The position numbers were made by a program, and so were the translations under genes. This document shows, in pieces, positions 1 through 6,449 of a stretch of 17,847 bases of DNA. Origin of the DNA: Chitinispirillaceae bacterium (GTDB lineage: Bacteria > Fibrobacterota > Chitinivibrionia > Chitinivibrionales > Chitinispirillaceae); assembly GCA_016932075.1 (NCBI GenBank), contig JAFGDP010000029.1, positions 1 through 17,847 on the forward strand. Reading direction: 5' to 3'. The first letter of the stretch is position 1. The number at the start of each line of letters is the position of its first letter. A model generated the notes under the pieces. The model did no database searches. It worked only from the letters and a program-made list of their open reading frames with translations, and had not been told where the DNA came from.

Positions 1-2
1 CG

Positions 3-182
3 ATGTATGAGTATCAATGCGCTGATTGCGGCAAAAAATTCGAAGAGCTTGTGCCGATAAACGAGCGGAAAAACCCGTCGTGCCCGTCGTGCGGGTCCGT
101 GAAAACGGAAAAGAAAATGTCCGTCATCGGCGGCTTCGGTTTGGGCGGCGGATCGTCGTGCGGCGGTTCGGGATTTTCGTGA
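3..182 (+). CDS. FmdB-family zinc ribbon protein (5' end possibly outside window)
   Basis: Encodes 59 residues from the first visible ATG. It has an N-terminal Y-E-Y-Q-C start typical of the FmdB/CxxC-CxxC-SSSS regulatory protein family, with C6-x2-C9 and C27-x2-C30 forming a zinc ribbon, then a Gly/Ser-rich tail (residues 45-59) also common in this family. The family is small and its biochemical role is unsettled; FmdB was named from a formamidase operon, but most members are only predicted metal-binding or regulatory proteins. The two bases before the ATG (cg) would fit the usual M-P-M-Y-E-Y beginning, so the true start may lie a few bases to the left of the window. The next gene follows after about 95 bp. 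Confidence 0.8.
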   Translation: MYEYQCADCGKKFEELVPINERKNPSCPSCGSVKTEKKMSVIGGFGLGGGSSCGGSGFS

Positions 183-194
183 GCGTCGAAATAG

Positions 195-216
195 ACGGCC
201 GGTCGGGCCGTATAAT
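195..216 (+). promoter_or_regulatory. Hairpin followed by TATAAT, candidate promoter for the J-domain gene
   Basis: A perfect 6-bp inverted repeat (ACGGCC at 195-200, GGCCGT at 206-211, 5-nt loop) runs into a perfect -10 hexamer TATAAT at 211-216. No T-run follows the hairpin, so it is a poor terminator. No good -35 is visible at 16-18 bp spacing (GAAATA at 188-193), so the promoter call is weak. It lies in the only gap between the FmdB-type gene and the J-domain gene. Confidence 0.3.
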
Positions 217-278
217 GTACCAAAATATCCTGACGGTGACCAACGTAACATACATAAACAGCCTTGCATGCGGTCGTT

Positions 279-605
279 ATGAAAAGAATAAAACCGAACC
301 AAACGTTATACGACAGGCTTAAAGCGGCGCGAGAAATACTCGGGCTTACCGAGGAAGCCACCATGGATGAAATCAGAAAGGCCTTTCATACCCGTATCCG
401 TCAATGGCATCCCGACAAGGCCGCCGAGAGTGCGAAAGCGCTGCATGATGAAAAATCCAGGGAGATACTGGAGGCGTACCGGACGGTGATGGAATACTGC
501 GCCTGCTATAAGATATCGTTTTCACGGGAGACGATAAATCGTTACCGGCCCTTTGAAGAAGCGTGGTGGGAACAATACGGTCACGATCCGATGTGGGGAG
601 GATAA
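279..605 (+). CDS. J-domain (DnaJ-like) co-chaperone protein
   Basis: A 108-residue protein whose centre is a J domain: the stretch from about residue 18 (ILGL...AT..EIRKAF) leads to the diagnostic HPD tripeptide at residues 44-46, followed by helix III and a helix-IV-like segment. J domains stimulate the ATPase of DnaK-type Hsp70 chaperones through the HPD loop. There is no G/F region, zinc-finger or substrate-binding domain, so this is a type III J protein with an unknown client; the C-terminal part ends with aromatic residues (EEAWWEQYGHDPMWGG). I chose the ATG at 279 because the J domain begins only about 18 residues later; a TTG at 264 would add five residues, and no strong ribosome binding site favours either. 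The radical SAM gene starts 8 bp after its stop, so the two are probably co-transcribed. Confidence 0.75.
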   Translation: MKRIKPNQTLYDRLKAAREILGLTEEATMDEIRKAFHTRIRQWHPDKAAESAKALHDEKSREILEAYRTVMEYCACYKISFSRETINRYRPFEEAWWEQYGHDPMWGG

Positions 606-613
606 GGATTACA

Positions 614-1594
614 ATGACCGCTGGCAACAAACCCGAACACCTCTTCGGCCCCGTTCCCTCGCGCAGGCTTGGGCAATCGCTCGGTATCGATCTCATTCCA
701 TACAAAACCTGCACGTTCGACTGCATCTACTGCCAGCTCGGCAAGACAACGGAAAAAACCGCGGCGCGGGCGGCGTATACGCCGGTCCAGCGGATCTTGG
801 AGGAGCTGGATGCCTATCTAAGATCGCCGCATGGTCCTATCGACTATCTCACGCTCTCCGGTTCAGGAGAGCCCACGCTGCATTCGGAACTCGGCCGGAT
901 TATTGCATCTATAAAACGGATTTCCGAAATTCCGGTCGCGGTGCTTACCAACGGCTCCCTGCTTCATGACCCAGAGGTACGCCGGGAACTCGCAGAGGCC
1001 GACCTTGTCATCCCCACGCTGGCGGCGGACACGGAGACGGTTTATCAATGCGTGCATCGCCCGGCCCCTTCGATTTCATTCGCGCGACACGTTGAGGGTC
1101 TTGTCTGTTTTGCCGAAGAGTTCCGTCATCATCTGTGGATCGAACTTTTTCTTTTACAGGGGATCACGGCAATGGAAAAAAACGTTGCGGCCATGAACCG
1201 GATTCTCGAAAAAATCAGACCTGAAAAAATTCAGATCAACACTGCCACGCGTCCGCCATGCGAAGACTTTGCGTTCCCGGTGCCGGAAAAAAGGCTCCGG
1301 ATGCTGTCGAAACTGCTGCGGGGCAATGTGGAAATAGTCGCGGAAAGGGACCACCAGGCTCCTGCGACCGGCCGTTCGTCCGAAGGCACGGCGATACTGG
1401 AACTCATCAGAAGGAGGCCATGCACGGTGGAGGACGTTTCGACCGGCCTGTCGATACATGCGGCTGAGGCGTCGAAAGTGCTATCGAAACTAGTTTCCCG
1501 CAACGAAGCAAAGGTATGCCGCAAGAATGGAAAGACATACTTCAAAGGAACAGAATTGATTCATGCTTCATTAGGCGGAAAGGAATCACGGTGA
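614..1594 (+). CDS. Radical SAM protein, COG0731 (wyosine-synthesis-like) type
   Basis: A 326-residue protein with the radical SAM cluster motif C33-x3-C37-x2-C40 (TCTFDCIYC) near the N-terminus, after the family's typical FGPVPSRRLG.SLG.D opening, and the glycine-rich SAM-binding stretch LSGSGEPTL around residue 85. These features match the COG0731 Fe-S oxidoreductases, distantly related to archaeal TYW1; the substrate of bacterial members is not known to me. After the TIM-barrel part, roughly residues 255-315 (ILELIRRRPCTVEDVSTGLSI...) look like a winged-helix DNA- or RNA-binding tail. The start at ATG 614 is preferred over upstream GTG 563, because conserved sequence begins right after it and an AAGGAT sits at the right distance. 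Its TGA overlaps the GTG of the following CGGC-domain remnant. Confidence 0.85.
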   Translation: MTAGNKPEHLFGPVPSRRLGQSLGIDLIPYKTCTFDCIYCQLGKTTEKTAARAAYTPVQRILEELDAYLRSPHGPIDYLTLSGSGEPTLHSELGRIIASIKRISEIPVAVLTNGSLLHDPEVRRELAEADLVIPTLAADTETVYQCVHRPAPSISFARHVEGLVCFAEEFRHHLWIELFLLQGITAMEKNVAAMNRILEKIRPEKIQINTATRPPCEDFAFPVPEKRLRMLSKLLRGNVEIVAERDHQAPATGRSSEGTAILELIRRRPCTVEDVSTGLSIHAAEASKVLSKLVSRNEAKVCRKNGKTYFKGTELIHASLGGKESR

Positions 1595-1737
1595 ATTCAG
1601 TAACAAAAATCGGCATTATTATTTGCGATCGTTACCGTTGCTGCGCGGGAGGAAAATGTCTCCGGGCAATGAGAAACAGGTAAGGCACGTTTAGACGCCA
1701 CACTTCAGCGAAACCGTGGTGGTCTTGAATAAATTTA
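1591..1737 (+). pseudogene. CGGC-domain protein, N-terminal remnant interrupted by stop, frameshift and IS1595 insertion
   Basis: The GTG at 1591 overlaps the upstream TGA (GTGA), as expected for translational coupling. Thirty codons read IGII.CDRY..CAGGKCLRA.RNR, the N-terminal signature of the CGGC domain family (PF08821, putative metal binding). A TAA follows at 1681-1683, exactly where relatives have a Glu in RNREGAF; downstream in the same frame the codons read G-T-F-R-R-H, so the stop looks like a nonsense substitution. After the His codon the frame must change: skipping two bases (a duplicated CA near 1699-1702) gives HFSETVVVLNKF, plausible for the next beta strand. The IS element starts at 1738. 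No CGGC motif is found on the far side of the IS, so the 3' part is gone. I am fairly sure of the family, less sure of the exact lesions. Confidence 0.6.
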
Positions 1738-1752
1738 GAGGGGTATCCACTT
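1738..1752 (+). repeat. Left terminal inverted repeat of the IS
   Basis: Fifteen bases identical to the reverse complement of 2752-2766. The transposase start codon lies 36 bp inside it. Confidence 0.85.
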
Positions 1753-1787
1753 GACTGACCAAGCTACCATATATTGCATTTTGTAGC

Positions 1788-2753
1788 ATGGAAATTGAAG
1801 AATACCAGCGAAATCTCATGGAACTTGAAGCTAAATATAGTAATGAGGAAGATTGCAGGGATTATCTTTTTAGGCTTCGATGGCCCAAAGGATTTGTACG
1901 TCCCCGCTGTTCGTTTCAGGAATTTGTCAGGCTTGGTGACCTGTACCGCTGTAAGATATGCCGTCATCGTGTATCGGTAACATCGGGAACGATTTTTCAT
2001 CGGTCGCACATCCCGTTGCCGGTGTGGTTTCGGGCAATATGGTGGGTTGTCAGTCAGAAAAACGGTTCCAGTGCGCTTGGTTTGAAAAGGATTCTGGGCT
2101 TGGGAAGTTACGAAACCGCTTGGTTGATGCTGCACAAATTGCGCAGGGCTATGATCCGGCCAGGGCGCGACAAGTTGTCGGGCACCATTGAAATTGATGA
2201 GACTTTCATTGGAGGACTTGAAGAAGGACTTCGAGGCCGTGTCGCTATAAGCAAAGCATTGGTAGCTGTTGCTACGCAAGTAGTTGACAAGAAAATCGGG
2301 CGTATTCGATTGAAAAGAATAACAGATGCGTCTGCGGATTGTTTGGAACCATTCATTCATGAATCGGTCGATCTTGGTAGCACCATCGTGACGGATGGTT
2401 GGAATGGTTATAACGGTGTCTCTGGTGCGGGATACAAGCATAAGATTTTTAATCTGACAAAAAGAAACAAGTCGGCCTCGACTCTTTTGCCGCTGGTTCA
2501 TAGGGTGGCATCGCTCCTTAAGCGATGGCTGATCGGGACACATCAAGGAGCGGTGAGTTGCGACCATCTTGATTATTATCTTGATGAATTTACGTTTCGC
2601 TTTAATCGGCGAACATCGCAAAAACGAGGAAAGTTTTTTTATCGATTGATACAACAGGCTGGGCAATCTAGCCATGTTGAATATAGCGAATTATTAAAAA
2701 TGTCCGAGGGTTATCAAGCGGAAAACACAGCCGGTAGTGGTGTGGCCAGCTAA
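1788..2753 (+). CDS. IS1595-family transposase (ISXO2-like DDE domain)
   Basis: A 321-residue transposase that would cut and join the ends of the surrounding IS. The N-terminal zinc ribbon (residues about 33-60) keeps C41, C55 and C58, but the first ligand of the usual CPxC pair is Arg38 (FVRPRCS instead of FVCPRCG), which may weaken metal binding. The ISXO2 catalytic domain follows: first Asp in IEIDETFIGG (D137), second in TDGWNGY (D203), and the C-terminal GTHQG...YLDEF.FRFNRR block that supplies the third acidic residue around position 268. The ATG at 1788 gives the family's usual length. The stop codon TAA at 2751-2753 reaches two bases into the right inverted repeat. The frame is intact, so activity is possible unless the zinc-ribbon change matters. 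Confidence 0.9.
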   Translation: MEIEEYQRNLMELEAKYSNEEDCRDYLFRLRWPKGFVRPRCSFQEFVRLGDLYRCKICRHRVSVTSGTIFHRSHIPLPVWFRAIWWVVSQKNGSSALGLKRILGLGSYETAWLMLHKLRRAMIRPGRDKLSGTIEIDETFIGGLEEGLRGRVAISKALVAVATQVVDKKIGRIRLKRITDASADCLEPFIHESVDLGSTIVTDGWNGYNGVSGAGYKHKIFNLTKRNKSASTLLPLVHRVASLLKRWLIGTHQGAVSCDHLDYYLDEFTFRFNRRTSQKRGKFFYRLIQQAGQSSHVEYSELLKMSEGYQAENTAGSGVAS

Positions 2754-2766
2754 GTGGATACCCCTC
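2752..2766 (-). repeat. Right terminal inverted repeat of the IS
   Basis: Reverse complement equals the left end at 1738-1752. It overlaps the last two bases of the transposase stop codon. Confidence 0.85.
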
Positions 2767-2820
2767 AAAATTTATTCCATTACGACTCGTGGCAACCCTG
2801 TTTTTTCACTTGATATTTGC

Positions 2821-2826
2821 TATAAA
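2821..2826 (+). promoter_or_regulatory. rex: Candidate -10 element for rex
   Basis: TATAAA lies 60 bp before the chosen rex start, in the 119-bp spacer between the IS end and rex. No recognisable -35 is found at 16-18 bp upstream (CTGTTT region), so this is only a suggestion. If used, the message would start inside the longer reading frame, which supports the start at 2886. Confidence 0.25.
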
Positions 2827-2885
2827 TGACTCGGCCCCAAACACCGCCGGCTGGTGCGTCTCCGCAAAGCTTTTTTAAAACGATT

Positions 2886-3557
2886 ATGAATAATAAGCGA
2901 GCAAAATTAAACCCGAACATACCGTTTCCCGTTATTCGGCGTTTTGCGCAATATCGAACGTATGTAAGCGATGTAAAAGCGCAAGGGCGTGAATGGGTTT
3001 TATCAAATGATTTTGCGAACAATCTTGGATTGACCAGCTCTACCGTGCGCAAAGACATGGGTTATTTGAGTTTCAGGGGCCTCACCAACCGCGGGTACAG
3101 CACTTTGAACCTGGGGAAAGCGCTCTCATCAGCACTTGGTTTGCGCAAGACTTGTAACGTCGTACTTGTCGGCGCAGGCAAATTGGGGCGCGCTTTGGCC
3201 ATGCACGGGGACTTTGCAAGGATGGGATTTCAGATATGCGGAATATTCGATACTGATCGTCTGAAATTGGATACAAAGGTTGCGAGGATCACCGTAAATA
3301 CTATGCCAGCCCTGCCGCGAATAGTCAAGAAGCATAGCGTGAGTATTGGCATCATAGCCGTCCCAGCATCTGCGGCCCAGATTGTCGCCAATCAACTGGT
3401 GAAAGCGGGCGTCGCGGGATTGCTCAACCTTGCCTGTGTGAAACTGACTGTTCCGGAGGGGGTGTTCGTGGTTGACGCTCGCATAACCGCGAGTCTTGCG
3501 GAGCTGTGTTGCTGTATGCGGGGCGCGACATTCCGGGGAAGCATCGCAAAAGCGTAA
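2886..3557 (+). CDS. rex: Redox-sensing transcriptional repressor Rex
   Basis: A 223-residue Rex protein. The winged helix-turn-helix covers roughly residues 10-85, with the recognition segment LTSSTVRKDMGYL (VRKD at 54-57). A Rossmann fold follows, with GAGKLG at 96-101 that binds NADH/NAD+, then IIAVPASAAQIVANQLVKAG and GLLNLACVKLTVPEG, all standard Rex blocks. Rex dimers sit on DNA when NAD+ is high and release it when NADH accumulates, controlling fermentation and respiration genes. The ATG at 2886 is chosen over 2826 because conserved Rex sequence begins right after it and the upstream 20 residues are Pro/Gly-rich and unlike Rex; no clear ribosome binding site decides. The wing loop (LSFRGLTNRGY) differs from the common FGEFGKRGVGY. 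A Rex-like operator precedes the Mrp operon about 0.9 kb downstream. Confidence 0.92.
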   Translation: MNNKRAKLNPNIPFPVIRRFAQYRTYVSDVKAQGREWVLSNDFANNLGLTSSTVRKDMGYLSFRGLTNRGYSTLNLGKALSSALGLRKTCNVVLVGAGKLGRALAMHGDFARMGFQICGIFDTDRLKLDTKVARITVNTMPALPRIVKKHSVSIGIIAVPASAAQIVANQLVKAGVAGLLNLACVKLTVPEGVFVVDARITASLAELCCCMRGATFRGSIAKA

Positions 3558-3575
3558 AAAACGACTGTTTTTTTT
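3556..3575. terminator. Candidate bidirectional terminator between rex and the CBS gene
   Basis: A 7-bp inverted repeat (AAAAAAC, 4-nt loop, GTTTTTT) with T-runs on both strands lies exactly at the convergent ends of rex and the CBS-domain gene. The stem has only one G-C pair, so it is weak; position is the main argument. Confidence 0.35.
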
Positions 3576-4014
3576 ATTGGGGATATCTATTCGTAACATA
3601 TTCGACGAGTCGCTGTTTTTCAAAAGTGGTTTCATCAAGAAGAGCCCTGACAACATCCCGCATGGATATGATCCCCTCGATTGTTTCACCGGAAACGATC
3701 GGCAAATGACGGATACGGTTCTCTCGCATCTTATCCATAAGAACAATTATGTCATCCTCTAATCCGCCGGATACGACATCCGTAGTCATAACTTCTCCGA
3801 TAGGAATATCGCATTGCTTGGGTCCAAGACATTTCGCTAGAGTTGTTATTACGTCACGTTCACTCAGAATGCCAATCAGTTTCCCCTTTTCAATTACTAG
3901 CAGGCATCCGATTTTCTCACGCGCCATCATGACAACGGCATCGTTGACGAGATTGCTTTTACCTATCGAATAAGTTTCGCTTCCTTTTTTTGCAAGGATG
4001 TCTTTTGCTTTCAT
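3574..4014 (-). CDS. Tandem CBS-domain protein
   Basis: A 146-residue protein made of two CBS domains, about residues 1-62 (MKAKDILAKKG...NDAVVMMAREKIGCLLVIEKGKLIGILSERDV) and 73-132 (VMTTDVV...LMDKMRENRIRHLPIV...GIISMRDVV). Paired CBS domains form a Bateman module that binds adenine nucleotides such as AMP, ATP or NAD(H) and usually senses energy state. There is no fused catalytic or DNA-binding domain, so its partner is unknown. A GGGAGA ribosome binding site precedes the ATG by about 8 bp on the minus strand. It is convergent with rex and divergent from the Mrp-type operon, so it is separately transcribed. Confidence 0.9.
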   Translation of the reverse strand: MKAKDILAKKGSETYSIGKSNLVNDAVVMMAREKIGCLLVIEKGKLIGILSERDVITTLAKCLGPKQCDIPIGEVMTTDVVSGGLEDDIIVLMDKMRENRIRHLPIVSGETIEGIISMRDVVRALLDETTFEKQRLVEYVTNRYPQ

Positions 4015-4327
4015 TTCGGTATCTCCCGGTTATTTTTGTAAATGAACGATCGCCGACGCATCTGACAGGAAGATTAATTTTTCCAGAGCGGTTGAGCGTA
4101 TGGAAAAGATCATTTATAAATGATTCGTTTTCGCGCCACGTTTTATCATTAATGACCCAACCGGCTAATGCCTTGTCGATTAAAATATCTGCTGAAATGG
4201 TAAAAAACAATAAAAAAATGCGGTGTTCCTTGCGATTACGCGGAGGTAAGATGAAATTGGTACCGTCCGGCTGTAGATGCATGAAGGGTTCAGCATGCAG
4301 CTTCTGTCCAGGTCTGGCTTGCATCAC
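3959..4327 (-). CDS. Unrecognised open reading frame upstream of the CBS gene, doubtful
   Basis: A 122-codon minus-strand frame that stays open about 15 codons further upstream (to a TGA near 4373-4375) without a better start codon. The middle reads like real protein (IFLLFFTISADILIDKALAGWVINDKTW), but I recognise no family. Its last 18 codons overlap the start of the CBS gene in another frame and turn very basic, which looks non-coding. No ribosome binding site stands out. It could be a short gene, a decayed gene fragment or chance. Confidence 0.2.
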   Translation of the reverse strand: MMQARPGQKLHAEPFMHLQPDGTNFILPPRNRKEHRIFLLFFTISADILIDKALAGWVINDKTWRENESFINDLFHTLNRSGKINLPVRCVGDRSFTKITGRYRNESKRHPCKKRKRNLFDR

Positions 4328-4576
4328 CTCACGGTATATGACGTTATCCGCCGGATTAAGCAGTTTGAGTGTCCGCTTATATCACTATGCACGTAATGCG
4401 ATCGAACAAACCTGCGGGAATACCGAAGGCGAGATAATTATGATCTGATTATTCTATTGCAATTCGTGAAATAATTCATTATTTTAATTTTTCTTGTTTT
4501 CATTGCATCATTGGATAGAAATCTCGATTACGGGAAAAGTGATTTAAGAAAACTTGGATAATTGAGACACGAATTT
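4015..4576. other. Long intergenic region between the CBS gene and the Mrp-type operon
   Basis: About 560 bp with no confident gene. It separates two divergently transcribed units, so it must hold both of their promoters. A plus-strand frame (3990-4448) and a minus-strand frame (3959-4327) overlap each other and resemble no family I know. The last 130 bp become clearly AT-rich and carry the Rex-site promoter described at 4457-4485. I see no tRNA, riboswitch or repeat array. Confidence 0.6.
4457..4485 (+). promoter_or_regulatory. Promoter with Rex-like operator in its spacer, for the Mrp-type operon
   Basis: A -35 TTGCAA (4457-4462) and -10 TATTTT (4480-4485) are separated by 17 bp. Positions 4464-4481 within and at the edge of that spacer read TCGTGAA-ATAA-TTCATTA. 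Against the known Rex half-site TTGTGAA/TTCACAA, 6 of 7 left and 5 of 7 right positions match, and the TGAA...TTCA core is perfect. A repressor there would block RNA polymerase. The predicted transcript starts near 4492, leaving about 85 nt before mrpE. A second, weaker pair, TTGTTT (4494-4499) and TAGAAA (4516-4521), lies just downstream. Confidence 0.5.
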
Positions 4577-5068
4577 ATGGTACGTAACTACCTGTATTTA
4601 TTCTTTATGTTATTCGGCGCCTGGTTGTGCCTCACTTCGAGCTTCCATGCGCACGAACTTGCGGCCGGTGCCGTGGTGAGCCTTATTCTGTCCGTGTTTC
4701 TGACGCGCGGGTACGAAAAGCTTGGCCTGCCGCCGTTTGGTATAAAAAGGGCATGGCTTTTTCTGGCGTATCTCATGACGCTCGCGGTAGAAACAGTCAA
4801 AGCCAACTTTGATGTCGCGTACAGGGTTCTACATCCCCGGATGCCCATACGGCCCGGCATCGTTGCCGTCAGGACGAACCTGAAGCAGGACATCGCCAAG
4901 CTGATACTGGCCAATTCTATTACTTTGACCCCGGGAACATTTACTGTGGATATAATCGGCGACACGCTCCTGGTGCATTGTATATATGTCAAGGATGAAA
5001 ATATTGATGCGGCAACGGAAATTATTGCCCGCAAGTTCGAGAAATATTTGGAAGTAATATTCGGATAA
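4577..5068 (+). CDS. mrpE: Mrp/Mnh antiporter subunit E (MbxA-like)
   Basis: A 163-residue membrane protein with two or three hydrophobic helices in the first 85 residues, followed by a soluble C-terminal domain with the MrpE signature ILANSITLTPGTFTVDI and a final helix of charged residues. MrpE is a small accessory subunit of multisubunit Na+/H+ antiporters; in Mbh/Mbx complexes the same protein is called subunit A. The ATG at 4577 is preferred over TTG 4562 because hydrophobic sequence begins directly after it. It is the first gene after the Rex-type promoter, but is separated from the rest of the antiporter genes by the flavoprotein and ArsR genes, with only 11 bp to the flavoprotein start. 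Confidence 0.9.
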   Translation: MVRNYLYLFFMLFGAWLCLTSSFHAHELAAGAVVSLILSVFLTRGYEKLGLPPFGIKRAWLFLAYLMTLAVETVKANFDVAYRVLHPRMPIRPGIVAVRTNLKQDIAKLILANSITLTPGTFTVDIIGDTLLVHCIYVKDENIDAATEIIARKFEKYLEVIFG

Positions 5069-5079
5069 AGAGGCTACCT

Positions 5080-6441
5080 GTGAAAAAAACGGATATATTG
5101 ATTGTCGGGGGCGGGCCGGCGGGTATTACCGCGGCTATTACTGCGAGAAGATACTATCCTGATGTAGAAATTACGATTTTGCGCATGGAGGAAAAGGTTT
5201 TAATACCCTGTGGCATCCCCTATATCTTTGGAACGGTGGGAGAACCTGAAAAGAATATTATACCCGATACGGTGCTGACGCAGAATCAGATCCGTTTGAT
5301 TCTTGATAAAGCCGTTTCAATAGACAGAAAGGCCCAAAGCGTTACTACGGCTGGCGGAGAAATTCTTGAGTATCGAAAGCTGGTTCTTGCCACTGGCTCA
5401 TTTCCGATGGTTCCCTCATTGCCCGGCGTTGACCTGGAAAACGTTTTTACCGTACAAAAGGATGTGGCGTATCTTCGAAATTTTTTAAACGCTACACGGC
5501 AGGCCAAGGATATTGTCGTTATCGGCGGCGGTTTCATCGGTCTGGAATTCGCCGACGAATGCAAAAAAAACGGGAACGTGAACGTCACTGTGATAGAAAT
5601 GTTGCCTCACTGCCTTCTTTTGGCCTGTGATGACGAAATATGTATGCGCGTTGAAAAAAAACTGGCCGAAAGAGGCATTACAATCATGGTCGGTGAAAAC
5701 GCCAAGGCTCTCCGTGGAAACAAGAAAGTTGAATATGTGGAGTTGAAAAGCGGCCGTGAAATCAAGGCGGACCTTGTCATTCTGGGGATAGGTGTTGTTC
5801 CGAATATCGAACTGGCCGAAAAGGCCGGATTAAATGTCGATAAAAAATGGGGCATAGGGGTTGATGATTTCATGAAAACAAGCGATGAATGCATCTTTTC
5901 GGTCGGCGATTGCGCCCAGAAGAAATGTTTACTCAGCGGCGGTCCATCCACCATTCGCTTAGCCTCCATTGCTACTACCGAAGCCAGGATAGCCGGCGCC
6001 AATCTTTTTGCGTTGCGGCGAAGGATGGAGTGCGCCATAGGAATATTCTCCACCTGCTTTGGCGAACTTGCGGTCGGCTCGGCCGGGCTGACGGAAAGAA
6101 ATGCTAGGCAGTTGGGCATAGAGATAGTAACGACAAATAGCGCCGCTCCCGATAAGCATCCCGGTTCTATTCCAGGCACGAAGGAGTTGGGGATAAAAAT
6201 GATTTTCGAGAAAGACACCGGTCTGCTTATCGGCGGGCAGGCGTATGGAGGTCAGACTGTCGGCGAACTCATCAACTTCATCGGTTCCATGATACAGCAT
6301 AAGATGAGAGCTGATGAAATATGCACATTCCAAATTGGAACTCATCCTATGCTGACCGCTTCACCTATAGCGTATCAGATTGTAAATGCCGCTCAGATGG
6401 CCGTCATGAAAATAAGAAAAGGAGAGCCGGCGAAAGCGTAA
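5080..6441 (+). CDS. FAD-dependent NAD(P)H oxidase / CoA-disulfide or sulfur reductase-like enzyme
   Basis: A 453-residue pyridine nucleotide-disulfide oxidoreductase of the single-cysteine class. It has an N-terminal FAD motif GGGPAG (10-15), the redox-active Cys44 in PCGIPY (the position used by NADH oxidases and coenzyme A-disulfide reductases), LATGSFP near 123, a NAD(P)H-binding VIGGGFIGLEFADE around 147-160, SVGDCA near 272, and the dimerisation domain ending in GTHPMLTASPIAYQIVNAA. Family members reduce O2, CoA disulfide or, in Pyrococcus (NSR), sulfur with CoA; the sequence does not choose among them. An AAAGAGG precedes the GTG start. Archaeal sulfur metabolism pairs NSR with the Mbx/Mbs complex, so its place between mrpE and mrpF suggests a shared pathway. 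A truncated homologue lies at 17397-17609. Confidence 0.88.
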   Translation: MKKTDILIVGGGPAGITAAITARRYYPDVEITILRMEEKVLIPCGIPYIFGTVGEPEKNIIPDTVLTQNQIRLILDKAVSIDRKAQSVTTAGGEILEYRKLVLATGSFPMVPSLPGVDLENVFTVQKDVAYLRNFLNATRQAKDIVVIGGGFIGLEFADECKKNGNVNVTVIEMLPHCLLLACDDEICMRVEKKLAERGITIMVGENAKALRGNKKVEYVELKSGREIKADLVILGIGVVPNIELAEKAGLNVDKKWGIGVDDFMKTSDECIFSVGDCAQKKCLLSGGPSTIRLASIATTEARIAGANLFALRRRMECAIGIFSTCFGELAVGSAGLTERNARQLGIEIVTTNSAAPDKHPGSIPGTKELGIKMIFEKDTGLLIGGQAYGGQTVGELINFIGSMIQHKMRADEICTFQIGTHPMLTASPIAYQIVNAAQMAVMKIRKGEPAKA

Positions 6442-6449
6442 AGGAAGCC

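Larger units (their letters stand above)
1738..2766 (+). mobile_element. IS1595-family insertion sequence
   Basis: A 1029-bp element carrying one ISXO2-like transposase gene. The ends are 15-bp perfect inverted repeats: GAGGGGTATCCACTT at 1738-1752 and its complement at 2752-2766. The outside flanks TAAATTTA (1730-1737) and AAAATTTA (2767-2774) agree in 7 of 8 positions, matching the 8-bp AT-rich target duplications typical of this family with one difference. The repeats extend imperfectly into the flanks because the target itself is palindromic (AAATTT). The element sits between the CGGC-gene remnant and rex. Confidence 0.85.

Noticed and set aside
1764..2675. 303-codon minus-strand open frame
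   Set aside because: It lies opposite the intact IS1595 transposase, whose motifs are clear; the minus-strand product has no recognisable features.
3990..4448. 152-codon plus-strand open frame before the operon
   Set aside because: It overlaps the CBS gene and the minus-strand frame, has irregular cysteine- and arginine-rich composition and no ribosome binding site.
5607..6218. 203-codon minus-strand open frame
   Set aside because: It is a shadow of the flavoprotein gene, rich in Ser/Pro and without any motif.
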